Source: Vesta saturnalis (taxonomy: Eukaryota; Arthropoda; Insecta; Coleoptera; Lampyridae). Taken from it: DNA of 64,000 bases. Under the pieces are notes generated by a model. That model was not told the DNA's origin. It was given only the letters and a program-made list of their open reading frames with translations, and searched no databases. The DNA lies in assembly GCA_036346205.1 (NCBI GenBank), contig JARFJB010001962.1:186001-250000 (forward strand). Reading direction: 5' to 3'. Shown piece after piece: positions 1 to 11,299 of the stretch (the stretch's first letter is position 1; the number at the start of each line of letters is the position of its first letter). The translations under genes and the position numbers were made by a program.

Positions 1-2097
1 CATATTTAGATACCAGAGGTTGTCAAAAAGAAAATTTTGTGTACAAAAATTTCTAAGGTATTCATGTAGTGTTTTATTTAGTACTTTAAGCATAATTTTA
101 AGACCTTCATTATTTCATCATTACATTTAATATTCAATAAACATACTCTGTATATTGTTATTTTTTTACATTTTTGTAAAGTCGGTTTAATTGTTTCGAT
201 ATTTAAAAAAAAACAATTTGGTGCCCGAGATAATTTCATTCATTTTTTACATTCTTTGTTATTGATGGTAAGTGGTAATTAAGCAAATCATTTTAGTGAA
301 CCCACCCTGTTAATCTACCAATATGAGCCAAAGGCACAATTATAAATGGTGTAAGGTTAGTATTTTTTGGAGAATTTATTATTTCATTAACTTATAATTA
401 CTTTTTATTATTTAAAATTTTACACCTACGTTGCACTCTTTCTTTACACCCTCATCTTCACAAAGAAATTAACAGTAAATATGTAATCTAAACATAAAAT
501 TAGAAACGTTGGCTTAACGACCTAAAATTAAGGTATGAAAGTAGAAATTTTGTTAAAACTAGGTGAAATGGGTTGATATAGGTGTATTCTTATACAGTTT
601 TTTATGTAGAAGTTGAATATGTAATTAGTTTAGTTGTAAAATATAAAATTTGTTAGATATTAGTAAATTTAGGTATTAGTTTGTCAAAATGTAAATTCCT
701 GAAGCGAAGTATGGCATGTGAGGTGTCTTTTTATGCAGAAAGTTGCCCTGATTTCAAAAAAATGTATTTAAAAAGCAAATCCGAATTGATTTGAAAAAGT
801 TATGGCATAATTTATGTTTTAGTTAATTTAACATTTTTGTTTAGACCAATCAGATGTTAGGATCTTTTGTGTGTAATGTAGAAAAAAAATTGAAAATTTG
901 GTATCCATGAGAAAAGTATAAAAGGAATTGCTCCTGATCTCTAGCGCTCTTGCTCTTGCTTTTTTTTGCTTTTGTAACTTTTTGTGACTAACAAGTCATA
1001 GTGCTAGTAGTGCTTTTGTTAACATGTAAGTTAAAATTTTCGTTAACATTGTCGGATTTGAAACGCGATCAACGTAGAGTTGAGAGTTCAGAAACAATTG
1101 TTTTAACCTATAACAAAATTTAAAACTAAGGTTACCGATTATAATTGTCGATAATATTGTATTTGTTTCATTTCGAAATCGTGTTTAAACATCGGGTGAT
1201 GTGTTTTTTTATGTCAATAAAATCCTTCAGTTATTTTGGATGTGATGTTTATTTTTTTGAAAGTGATGGAGACTATAAAATAAATTTAAATTCATATCGG
1301 CATCTAAAATAAAAGTGCAAGTAAATATAAAATTTTATATAAGAATAAAATACAAGTTAGATCCAAAAAATTATTAAATATTTAAACCAACATTTAAATA
1401 TACAAATAAAATAAAAGTGCTAGTCTGAAAGTATATGAGCATATTACATAAGTACATCGTATTTACCACGAGGAAGATTTATCACCAGTTAGTGGATTTG
1501 GATGAAGTTATTAAGCAGCACCATTTTCAACAGCAAGGCAGTATCATCGATACATGGAAAGAAGTCTACGTCAAATGTTAATATGGAACAAGCCTAATGT
1601 GACCATTCTTTGGAAATTGCAACAACACATGTGAGTTAAATTTTTCTATCATAACCCAACTATTCCATTGATTATTCTTTTGATGTCCTGTATTTATGTT
1701 TTTTGTTTGATTGCGTATAAATGTTTGTGCGACAACATGTATCAATATCCGAAAATTCAATGAACAGGTGTAATTAAAAATAATAATTTTACTTTGAAGA
1801 AAATCAAAATTGTACTCACTAATTTTAGATCCTTTGGTGAAATTTTGACAGGCTGCATTTATTTAAGTTAGCAAAGACGCAACGCATGCGTAATTTGTGC
1901 AGATTCCAGCGAAGTCTGTTTCACATTGAAACTATTAATTACAAATTGCAATTTAATTATTAACATGAATATTTTCATGTGTAAAATAAAAATTTGTCTA
2001 TAATTTCACGAATACATTTTAATTCAATAATTGTAATTAAAAATCAATTGAACCCTATCCCCACTTAGTTAATAATTTAATGCCATTACAATATATA
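1..2097. other. AT-rich sequence without recognisable gene
   Basis: I see no open frame longer than about 60 codons, no protein-family motif and no RNA fold that I can support. There is a weak primer-binding-site-like TGGTGCCCGAGA at about 220, but no LTR pair to go with it. Confidence 0.6.
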
Positions 2098-2123
2098 TAC
2101 ACACACATATACAGATACCCGCT

Positions 2124-2260
2124 ATTGTTGCGTCCATAAATCGTGCTTGGCCATAACATTATGCGTCCATATATAGACGCAGAAAGTTTTCCTTTACCAA
2201 CCGATTTATCTTGCGTTCACAAAGGTGCCCGTAAAACTTTAGCCGGACGTCATAAGATCG
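2124..2260. repeat. Left cluster of GCGTCC/GGACGC motifs
   Basis: Several copies of a GCGTCC or GGACGC hexamer, and one-base variants, lie within about 140 bases. The first, ATTGTTGCGTCCA at 2124-2136, is the exact reverse complement of 7804-7816. Such paired clusters can be subterminal transposase-binding repeats at the ends of a DNA transposon. That reading is inference; no coding region of a matching transposase is visible between them. Confidence 0.4.
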
Positions 2261-2397
2261 GTATAATGAAGTTTAGTGGATATTATAGTTCAGCAAAATT
2301 TCTGTAGATGCGCTGCGATCGTTAGTGTATATTCTTCATGCCGTTTAAATATATAAACAAAAGTATATCGTACCGATGATGTTGCTTCCTTTCAATG

Positions 2398-4680
2398 TCA
2401 ACTGCAGGCGGCAAAACTGTGAACTGTCCTTCGTCAGGCGTAATATGACAGTGAGAAATGTTAAAAAGATAACATCAAATGACAAATATTAATGTAATTA
2501 GAAAATTAAGTCACTGTTGTAAAAGTTTCAGTTCTTGAAAATAGACATCCAGGTATCGGATAATTCATATCCATTATCTTTGTTCAAATTGTTAGGCTGT
2601 TTCAGTATTTCAATAGCTTCTCGAATTTTCGTTGTATACCAATTCCTATCATAAGCCAGAATTCTTGTTTTCAAATTTTATATTGTGCAATGTTTAAGGC
2701 GTGTTGAGCAATTGCTGATTTAGTAGGATGAAGTAAATGTAAGTGCCTTTTGTGTTCTATTAACTTGGTGTTAATGCTTCTTCTAGTTTCACCAATATAG
2801 ACATTACCACAAGAGTATGGTACTTCGTAAAAACCACATATTTGTAATGGTATTTGGTCCTTAGCAGAAGATTTTTAATTTTAATACTGCTTTTGTAATC
2901 TATTTTTGTATTATGCTTTTGTAAAATTTTACCAACTTTATTCGTTGTGTTTGCCAGAAAACGTAAAATGGCAAACTTATTTGAAGTTGGTATCGTTTGT
3001 CTTGGTTGAGATGACTTTTTAATTTATTGTTTGTTGAAGCCATTATTTATGAAGATCTTTTCAAGATGGTATAATTCTTGTTGTAGCTTATCTGGATAAC
3101 AAATCTTTGTGGCACAGTTGTACAAAGTTGGTATCATATTAAACTTCTGTGATAGATGATGGTGTAATGATTTGTATGAGTTGGTTTACGATATATAGAA
3201 TGTATTAGGCTTCCTTCGGGTTTTCTTTCAATTAGGACATCAGGGAATGCAAGACAACCATCTTTTCATTTTCTATTTTAAATTTAGTGTTTATATGTCA
3301 ATTGTTAAGTGGTTTAAGAACACTAATTCTTCTTCCCCAAAAGGCCACAGAACCAAAAATATCATCAACATATCTAAGCCACAGTTTTGGTTTCTTAGGT
3401 GCATTATTTAGACCCTATTCTTCGAAATATTGCATAAAATAATTTGCAATCGATGAACAAGTAGGAGATACCACAGCTACTGCGTCTAGCTGTTGATAAT
3501 ACTCGTCATTAAATAAAAAGAATGATGTAGTGTGTAATGTGATCTCGTGTGGTTGAAATGTTCCAATAGTTGAAAGGTCATTTATTGTTTGTGAACAAAT
3601 CAAAACTAATTATCAAATCATCTGGGCTTAACGTTAATTTGCTAATTAATTCAATAAAATGATCTGAATTCTTTATAAAGGAACTGCTCGAAACCAATGA
3701 AAGGTCAAAGTAGAGTATTTAGAGACAATGCGTAGGTGGTTGAATTTATGAAGCTCACAATTTGTCGAAGTGGAGCATGTGGTTTATGTATTTTTGGCAA
3801 TCCATAAAATCTTGGTATTATAGGATTTTGTTGTGTTAGTTTCTTAATTATTTCATCTCGCAAGTTTGATTCCTTTAACAGTATCGTAGTTCATAATTTG
3901 AACTTCCTGTTAGGATTGTATGACAGTTTAGTGTAAGTAGAACCGTTTAGTAAACTATTAGTTTTGTTTATGCAGTCAGTTTTATCCATTATAATAGTAG
4001 CTCTTACTTTACCTTCCGGGAACAATTATGATGCCTTTGTTGTTACAGAATTCTTTTAAGGCTTGATAATCAACATATGTTAAATTCTTTTTTGAAGGTT
4101 GTGCTCTACGTAGGATTCTTGTAGTTTCATTAGGAAGGAGCCACAGTAAAATGCAACCCTTTAGACAAAACAGAGCGACCAGTATCAGATAAATTACAAG
4201 AACTAGGATTACATACCAAGATTGTCAGATGTGTACGGTCTGTGTATGATATACGTGCAGTGTTGTGTTGTTTGCTATTAAGAGAATCAAATTTACTTAT
4301 CTGCCTAGTTTTCGTTTGATTTTCATGTGTTTCTCATATTCTATACAAAAGCGCAAGAAATCTCCAGTCATCACTTGACAGCGGTTCTAATAAAAGAAAA
4401 TGCAAATGGTAAATTTCTTTATCAAACTTGACCAGATCTCTTCTTGTAGCTAGGACGACTTCTCTTAGGTGAGATAAATTCGCTTTCCTAACATCCTGTT
4501 TGCTCCAGTAGTTTGGTAATGATTTTTGATGAAATTTGGTATTAAGTTATTAGTTCTATATCGCTTTAAGAAGGTTCGGTGACCAAATTGGATTATCTTT
4601 TCAATTTCTCGAACATGTTAATTTTTTTCAAAACAGCATCCCTATACAGGCGTTTGATATGAGTTGAAACGTTCACCATT
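2398..4680 (-). pseudogene. Penelope-like element (PLE), reverse transcriptase plus GIY-YIG endonuclease, decayed
   Basis: Read on the minus strand this is a nearly full-length PLE, a retroelement family that encodes a telomerase-related reverse transcriptase (RT) followed by a C-terminal GIY-YIG nuclease. In order: N-terminal remnants (about 4640-4140), the segment RFYGLPKIHKPHAP (about 3830-3790), a core motif ending ANYFMQYFEE (about 3420), the catalytic RYVDDIFGS with YVDD at 3361-3372, and the GIY-YIG motif GFYEVPYSCGNVYIGETRRS (about 2835-2776). The frame ends with the stop at 2528-2530. Many stops and frameshifts interrupt it, so it is inactive. The stretch 2398-2527 matches the 3' untranslated part of the neighbouring copies. 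A second partial copy follows head to tail at 4681. Confidence 0.87.
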
Positions 4681-5150
4681 CGATATATTAAAAACATTAT
4701 TTGGGAAAAGGATGTTATATTTATTAAGGTAACATCAAATAAACATTCACAAAGTAACTAGAGAATTAAAGTTAAATCACTGTTGTAAACGTTTTAGTTC
4801 TTGAAAATAGACATCCAGGTATCGGACAGTTCATATCCATTACCTCTGTTCAAGTTGTTATAGGCTGTTTTAGAATTTCAATAGATTCTCGAACCTTCCT
4901 TGATATCAATTCCTATTGTTAGCCAGAATTCTTGTGTTTTCAAATTTTATATTGTGCACTGTTTAAGGCATGTTAAGCAATTGCTGATTTAGTAGATGAA
5001 GTAAACGTAAGTGCATTTTGTGTTTCGTTTAACCTGGTACGAATGCTTCTTCCACTTTCACCAATGTAGACTTTATCATAAGAGCATGGTACTTCGTAAA
5101 CACCACATGTATAGAGGTATTTCTAAATGTTATGAACTGTGACCTTCAGA
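4681..5150 (-). pseudogene. PLE fragment: 3' UTR and GIY-YIG domain, in tandem with the previous copy
   Basis: The minus strand carries a second copy of the 3' part of the PLE above. The UTR-like block at 4681-4797 resembles 2470-2527 and the reverse complement of 6170-6200. The GIY-YIG segment reads CGVYEVPCSYDKVYIGES at about 5100-5045, just upstream IPLYTCG. It lies head to tail with the larger copy, an arrangement known for Penelope elements, whose copies often form tandem arrays with shared pseudo-LTRs. It is broken by stops and truncated near 5150. Confidence 0.8.
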
Positions 5151-5824
5151 AAAGACGCGCGAAAGCAGTTGTTATATACTAGTAAATGAAAGCTAAAAAC
5201 ATTGCTTCATTTTAGTGTGCAAGTATATGCAAATACGTAAATAAATAGCAACTAAACTAAAATTTTTTAATCATGGATATTTTATATTTCAGCAACAAAA
5301 AAATTTTTAGTTAAGTTAGCAGGAATTATTCTTTTGCATTTACTGCATGTATAATCAGGAATGACAAAAAGGAAAACTCATTCGGAACTTAAAATATTTA
5401 CTCTTACCCATTTTGTATTCCTACAAAGTAATTGCATTGCTAATGTACACTAAGATCAACTGAAATGATCAAAAACTATTAATAATATATCTTTACTCAT
5501 TTTATATGAAACACAAGTTAGAACAATAAACATACCTATTAATTATCTTAACTAATTAATAAAATTTATTTTAAATAAAATTTAATAATAATTTTGCATG
5601 TTTAACAACATAAATACAAACAAGAAATCCTTTTGTGAAGGTAATTTGCAAGCTATTATGATCTTAAAAGTTTCTTTATTTTTTAATAATGAACAATCCC
5701 TAGATAACCTCAAATCTGTTTAGGAACATGTAAAGAACGCTCGTTACAATAACTACACTAAAAGTGACTACGTTTTTAAAAAAGGTGATAATTTATGTAC
5801 TAGTTCATTTTTGTCTTTTGCGCA
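5151..5824. other. Spacer between inverted PLE fragments
   Basis: AT-rich sequence between two oppositely oriented PLE pieces. It has no protein similarity that I recognise and no open frame. Confidence 0.5.
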
Positions 5825-6205
5825 TATGAAGGTCACGGTTGGAAATACCTCTACAATTGCTCAACATGCCTTAAACAGTTAAACACTGCAGAATATAAAA
5901 TTTGAAAACACAAGAATTCTCAATAACTATAGGAATGGGCATACAAAGAAGTATCGAGAAGCAACTGAAATTCTGAAACAGCCTAGCAACTTGAACAGAG
6001 ATAATGGATATGAACTGTCTGATGCCTGGATGTCTATTTTCTTTTACTGAAACTTTTACAACAGTGATATAATTTTAATTTTCTGGTTACCTTGTTAATA
6101 TTTGTCACTTTCATAGTACGTCTGACGAATGACGGAGTGTCTATCTGAAAGCTTGCGATAATAAATAAATGCACCATTTTCCCAAATAGTGTTTTTAGTA
6201 TTTAA
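5825..6205 (+). pseudogene. PLE fragment, inverted: end of GIY-YIG domain and 3' UTR
   Basis: The plus strand reads IAQHALN and, further on, DNGYELSDAWMSIF before a stop, matching the C-terminus of the minus-strand copies. A 3' UTR follows, up to about 6205. Residues between the start of the GIY-YIG domain and IAQHAL are deleted. The tail has a CTGACGA (6122-6128) ... GAAA (6147-6150) pattern that resembles a hammerhead core. Together with 4681-5150 it forms an inverted pair. Confidence 0.77.
6122..6150 (+). ncRNA. Hammerhead-like core at a PLE 3' end (imperfect)
   Basis: CTGACGA is followed 18 bases later by GAAA, with a weak internal stem (GAC/GTC) between them. Hammerhead ribozymes are known in PLE pseudo-LTRs. 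The stem is imperfect and stems I and III are not evident, so this may be a decayed copy or chance. Confidence 0.25.
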
Positions 6206-7539
6206 AATTATTTTGTAAAAGTCAAATAGTTAATCGTTATTTCAAATTCTTTCACGTTTTCCCAAACTCATGCTTGTCGTGTGATTTTATCCATTGCCAC
6301 TTCAAATTAAGGTCGCGTGATGTTAATGCCAGATTAAATTCTGGGTAAAAAATATACCGGGTGACTGCGTTTCGTGACAATAAGTGAAACATATTTTAAA
6401 AACTTTAACCATGTTAAGGAAAAAAAATGTTTATCATCGAAAAACTTTTTTATTTTTAGCAGCATGGAACCGATGGATAGGTTGATTAAATACAGAATTT
6501 CATTTTACGTAAAATGTCATTTTATTTACACATAAGATGCGAATTCAACAGTTATCAGCGAAAATTAGAAATATTTTCAAATAAAATACTACAGTTGTCC
6601 AAAAACGTTTTGTTGTTATCGTTACAAGGATTTTGCTGCAACGCTGCACATAGTATAGCTAAATAGCAAAGTATGATACAATAAACAGAAGATAGGATAT
6701 TGCGCATAGTGGGCGGAGCTGGGTCGCGCCAGCTAGAGAGTAATTTTGGCGCGAAGTGCATGTTGACGTACGGTGCCTGATTTTATTACTGAATTTTGTT
6801 GAGAATTCAAGTGTTATTGCCACAAATATGCGTTGTGCTGTTGCTACTTCCAACGTAGACAATCAGTCTAAAAATTATAATAAAGATTTAATGTTGCAAA
6901 CGAGACGACAAGGTTAACGTATTAAATACTAGAATATGTTCTTTACATTTTGGCAAAGAAAGTTACGGAAGAAGTTTAAAAGTAGAAGTAGAAGACTTTT
7001 GTGTTAAAATCTTAATTTATATAATATGTCTTATTGAAAAAAGTAATTTATTTCACCCAGTAATAATATTAGCAAGCATAAGAAAAACAAAAAATGCTCC
7101 TAGTCAAATCTATACAAGTTAATCCAAAAACATTTTACTGTTTATTAAATTTGAGTGAACATGTTTAGTTAGAAACATGTCCCCAATGGTTTCTTAATCA
7201 CTACTTATTTGTATTTAAAAATGGAGATTTTTAAATTAGGTTCTTATAGAATAAAAATAAATCGGAGTTTTAAACTATTTTTTAAACTGTACTTTCATTC
7301 GCAGTCGTATTTATGTGTATTCAATTATTACAGATTGAAAATGTGTTATTGTAATACAAAAGTTATAACGGAAAGTCTGTAATTTGTAGATTAAAATGCC
7401 ATAACTACTGCCCGCTAATGCGGTAAATTCGAATTTACTGTCCAGGTGACGTCATGGGCACGGCGGACTTATTTGCAACTGCCAAGGATCCTATCTTCTG
7501 CTTATCGCATTATGATAGCATAGTACTATTAGCAACGTT
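6206..7539. other. No recognisable gene
   Basis: AT-rich non-coding sequence. A short frame from 6829 begins MRCAVATSN, faintly like a THAP finger that has lost its second cysteine, but it stops after about 30 codons and I do not annotate it. Confidence 0.5.
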
Positions 7540-7816
7540 GCCGACGCAAAAAAAGCGTAACGATGAAAGTTATGTATATATTTTGGACGCATAATGTTTA
7601 TATTAATGAAACCAATATACTCGGACGTAGTAACTATGTACGTATGAAAGGACGCAAAATGGACGCAATAGTGAACGCAGAAATTTAAAAATTCAATTTC
7701 CTTATTTTTCGTGTATGATAAATTTTAAAACGCATAAAGTGTGGCCTTTAGCTTCCATTACCACCACAGAAAAAAATATGTTAATATACTCTACGTATTC
7801 TGGTGGACGCAACAAT
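7540..7816. repeat. Right cluster of GGACGC motifs
   Basis: About six GGACGC-type motifs (GACGCA, GGACGT, GGACGCAA and similar) lie within 280 bases, in the opposite sense to the cluster at 2124-2260. The last one, TGGACGCAACAAT at 7804-7816, is the exact reverse complement of 2124-2136. A (TA)n tract starts about 35 bases further on. Confidence 0.4.
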
Positions 7817-7850
7817 GTCGTAGCTTTGAGAGAAGGCAACAATAATAATT

Positions 7851-7852
<2 letters not shown>

Positions 7853-7890
<38 letters not shown>
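7853..7890. repeat. (TA)n microsatellite
   Basis: Uninterrupted TA repeat of about 19 units, next to the GGACGC motif cluster. Confidence 0.95.
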
Positions 7891-7893
<3 letters not shown>

Positions 7894-8000
7894 TAGTTTA
7901 ATTATATTTATTAATAAGTTATTGTTAAAGGATTTATGTATATGTATTATATTACTTCGTTTGACGTGTGTAAATACTTAGTGTATAAAGCACAAATATA

Positions 8001-8001
<1 letters not shown>

Positions 8002-8034
<33 letters not shown>
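8002..8034. repeat. (ATT)n microsatellite
   Basis: About eleven uninterrupted ATT units. Confidence 0.95.
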
Positions 8035-8052
8035 GTAATACAATCTAAACGT

Positions 8053-8083
8053 TTCGATAACACTTACAGCTATCTTCGTTGGT
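8053..8083 (-). ncRNA. Degenerate hammerhead-like core
   Basis: The minus strand reads CCAACGA, then A, GATAGC, a loop, GTTATC and GAAAC. This resembles the CTGACGA-stem-GAAA core at 51668 with two substitutions in the first motif and one mismatch in the stem. No PLE coding sequence is adjacent. It is probably a dead relic. Confidence 0.22.
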
Positions 8084-8157
8084 AGTAATATCCATCAAAA
8101 AAGTTAAAGATGTTGAAACAATTTTGTGAAATTTGAAAATTAAAACAGTTTGATAAA

Positions 8158-8190
8158 CGTTATTTATTTATTTATTTATTTATTATTATT
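8158..8190. repeat. (TTTA)n/(TTA)n microsatellite
   Basis: Short run of TTTA units passing into ATT units. Confidence 0.85.
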
Positions 8191-8661
8191 TACTAAAATT
8201 ATATTCCATAGTTGGCTTTATACGTTTATATCAAACTGTTATATTAATAGCACTCCTGTGCTATGTCAAAACATAGTATGTCCGTTTTTAACATAAATTT
8301 AATACAGCATGGATTACGACTTGTTAGGTTTCGCCTTACATGTAAATATATTCAAAATAAATATATCTTAACCCCAGTAGCAAAGCCAGATGTGGCATTT
8401 CCTAGTAACTACCAATTTTATTATTTTTACTACAGCAAAACATAGTAAGTCAGATTACAACGGCAAAACTTAGCAATAGCTTGTGACTTGCTGTGTTCTG
8501 GCGCTGTAAGTAAAACTTACTAGGTTTTGGCATTGTAGTGGCATGGTATTTTTGGTTATGCTACATAATTTACTGACTCATTTGACGTGAGAAGACGATG
8601 TTATTTAGTTGTGTGGTAGTTAAGTTTTATATATACCACAATAGTGATTAATAAATTCAAC

Positions 8662-10797
8662 ATGTATGGCCAGCGAGGACGTATTTGTGTAGTCCGAACT
8701 CTTGAAATAGCAAGGTAAAGTTATAACTTGATTAAATTAATTTTTATTTGTCGTGGTTTTCTTAGGGATCATGAAAACGATTTTTCAAGTGTAGCAAGTG
8801 TAATTGAAAATCAAATAGTATACAATTATGAGGAGCAGCCGTCAGATGACACTGATGCTGATCCCCATTTTAACCGTACCGATTGCGATGATAATGACAG
8901 TGATGGGGATGTTACAAAAATCTCAAGAAAGGGGTCCAGAGTATTATTCGATATTAGTAACAGTAATAATAGAAATCAAAGCAATTCGCCGGTTGACGAA
9001 AATTATTATTATGAACTGACGGTAACTGATGATTTCTTAATAAATTCAGTTGAGTTCAATATAAATGATAGTGATGAATATTATGTACCTAACGAACAAC
9101 TTAGTTTGGAGACTAATTCTTTGGCACAGGAAACTCTTGAAGAAAATTTGGACATAGAAAATCAGAATAATACTGAAACTATAAATAAATGTCTCACAGA
9201 AACATCACTTTGCGAAATTAAGAGACCAAGAATAGAGAATCAAAACATAGAAAGAAACTTAAGTAAACATGAAACAAAAATGTAGCATCTTATTTGAAGA
9301 AAATGTCAGAAAAAACATTCGCAACAAATTCTGGGGTATGTCATTTGGCGAAAGAAGGCAGTATCTAGAAACTCATATAACAAAAGTATCAGTGAAGCAG
9401 AGGAAACATGCGGGTACAACTATTACAAGAAGCATTTCATTAAGTTACTTTCTGCCAAACCTCAATGGTTTTAAACAAAACGTGTGTAAAGTAATGTTTT
9501 TCTGAACCCATGGATTAAAAACAGGACGGCATTATTACTCAACACAAAATTGCAAAAGAAAAAACATAGGACTTGCTCAAACTAGCGATCATAGAGGAAA
9601 ACATGCCCCAAGAAATAAAATTGATAAAGATCAATTTGTCCAACAGTTACTACCTACAAGTATCCCATTACAAGATTGAAAATTCTCCTTATAGAAGGTT
9701 TTTGCCTTCTGATCTTACTATTCGTAACATGTGGCTAGATTACTGCCAAAAGTACGACAAAGTTTCGTACAAAAAATATTGAAAAGAGTTTCAGAAGGAA
9801 AATATTGGGTTTGAACAACCAATCCAAGATGAATGTGTCACATGTACAAACTATAAGCAGGATAAAAGTCAGGAAGAACATGAATCTTGCAATGCATGTC
9901 AAAACAACCATTTACACAGGCAACGATACATCGCTGCTCGGCAAGTTTACGGTAAAGAGCGGGAATACAAGACGTGGGAATCAACACACCTGGTTTATAC
10001 TGTAGATATGCAAAAAGTATTAATCATACCCAAAATGAAAACAAAAAATAGTTTTTTTGTAAGCCGCAACTGAAACTAAGCACTTTATTTTTTGGGCTGA
10101 TAATTGTAGTTCACAGAACAAAAACTGGTTACCCTTCACGGCACTATTAATCAGAGTAAATTCACAGGATGGTCCTGAATCAATCACTTTGAATTATTTA
10201 GAATCAGGACATAGTTTTATGAAGTGTGACAGCATTCATGAAAGTATTGACAAAGTTTTGAAATGAACTAGTGAAGTGCTTATTTTTGATGATCTCTGCT
10301 ATCTTACTGAACAATCGGCTAAAAACATTAAGACAATGGTTTTAATGCCAGCAGATTTCTTACAATTTACAGATGGCTGCCGAAACAGAGTGACTCAACA
10401 CAGTACGCAGCTTCCATTTTTAGCAGATATGAGGTCAGTTCAGTTTAGAAAGGGAGGAAAAATATTTTTTTAGAATTAACAGGTTTGTAAATTTTTATTC
10501 TCTGGTGCATTCGTGTGTAATTTCAGATACTCACTAAATTAATAATACAAAATCTTCTACACACAATTAATACTTAAAAAGTTAGGTTTTTTAGACTTCA
10601 TGATATTGCTTTCAAGATGATGAGTTTGTAGAAGCCGAAATGTTAAAGAAAAACTATGATATATCTACTACACCACCTCGAAATCGTACCTGCAGAGGCA
10701 TTAATCCTGAAAAGAAGGATATAATTTTAAAAGACCTTGTACCAAGTTTGGAGGTCTCGAAAAAAGTGGTTCTGGGAAAGACTTCCAACAAATGAAT
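8662..10797 (+). pseudogene. Decayed gene with DUF7869-like C-terminal region, probably transposon-derived
   Basis: A first exon with ATG at 8662 reads MYGQRGRICVVRTLEIAR and ends at an intact GT donor. A 51-base intron (8715-8765) then joins in frame to DHENDFSSVASV. An acidic, Asp/Asn-rich stretch follows to 9285. The body is shifted between frames: a short Cys pattern ECVTCTNYKQD (about 9829) and ESCNACQNNH, the segment VYTVDMQKVLIIPKMK, then FWADNCSSQNKNWLPF (10097 onward) and YLESGHSFMKCDSIH. A last piece, NRTCRGINPEKKDIIL, ends with a stop near 10797. This order matches my memory of the insect proteins annotated DUF7869, whose hallmark is a DNC-QNKN motif. The function is unknown; copy number suggests mobile-element origin. 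Several frameshifts make it a pseudogene, and the domain name should be confirmed by profile search. Confidence 0.65.
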
Positions 10798-11150
10798 AAT
10801 TTTCTGACTTGTGTAGATTTGAATTAAAAAACACGAAATTTTATTACATTACAATGTAGGAAGGGATAAGTTTGTATTCTACAGATTCTCCAGATATTGT
10901 TATTAATTACCGAGTGTATTGATATTTCAATTAAATGTAAAATGTTGTATTTGAGTTTTTTGTAATACGCATCAGCGTTATACAGAAGCTTTTCCGTTAA
11001 GATATGTATTATATTTAAGAATAATTTTTGTTTTTAAACATTATTTTTACAGTTAGATTTAGTGTTCTCAATAGTTGATCAAGGACCTTTAGGTTACTCA
11101 GAACTCATTAAACTTTCATAACTTTCACTTTTACCAGATAAATAACGAAG

Positions 11151-11153
<3 letters not shown>

Positions 11154-11191
<38 letters not shown>
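11154..11191. repeat. (TA)n microsatellite
   Basis: About 19 TA units, ending 32 bases before the hammerhead-like core at 11224. Confidence 0.95.
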
Positions 11192-11197
<6 letters not shown>

Positions 11198-11223
11198 TTT
11201 CTTTAATTCGCCTTAGTCGACCT

Positions 11224-11250
11224 CTGATGATAATAGCGTAGCTATTGAAA
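11224..11250 (+). ncRNA. Hammerhead-like ribozyme core
   Basis: The bases read CTGATGA (11224-11230), T, AATAGC, loop GTA, GCTATT, GAAA (11247-11250). This is the conserved hammerhead pattern: CUGAUGA, a perfect 6-bp stem II, and GAAA. I could not build convincing stems I and III or a cleavage triplet by eye, so it may be an inactive relic or a retroelement 3' end with only the core conserved. No PLE protein is recognisable beside it. Confidence 0.4.
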
Positions 11251-11299
11251 CGGTTTTTAATTTTTTTTTAAATTTTGGGTGGTACGTGGGTGTATTTTG

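Noticed and set aside
218..232. LTR-retrotransposon primer binding site (TGGTGCCCGAGA)
   Set aside because: No LTR pair, polypurine tract or gag/pol frame within reach; a 12-base match alone is weak.
5110..5860. Apparent 750-bp MITE with AGAGGTATTTC/GAAATACCTCT ends
   Set aside because: The inverted match is PLE coding sequence (the segment before the GIY-YIG motif) present in two oppositely oriented PLE fragments, not a transposon terminus.
6829..6915. THAP-finger start (MRCAVATSN)
   Set aside because: The second cysteine is missing, the frame ends after about 30 codons, and no downstream THAP residues follow.
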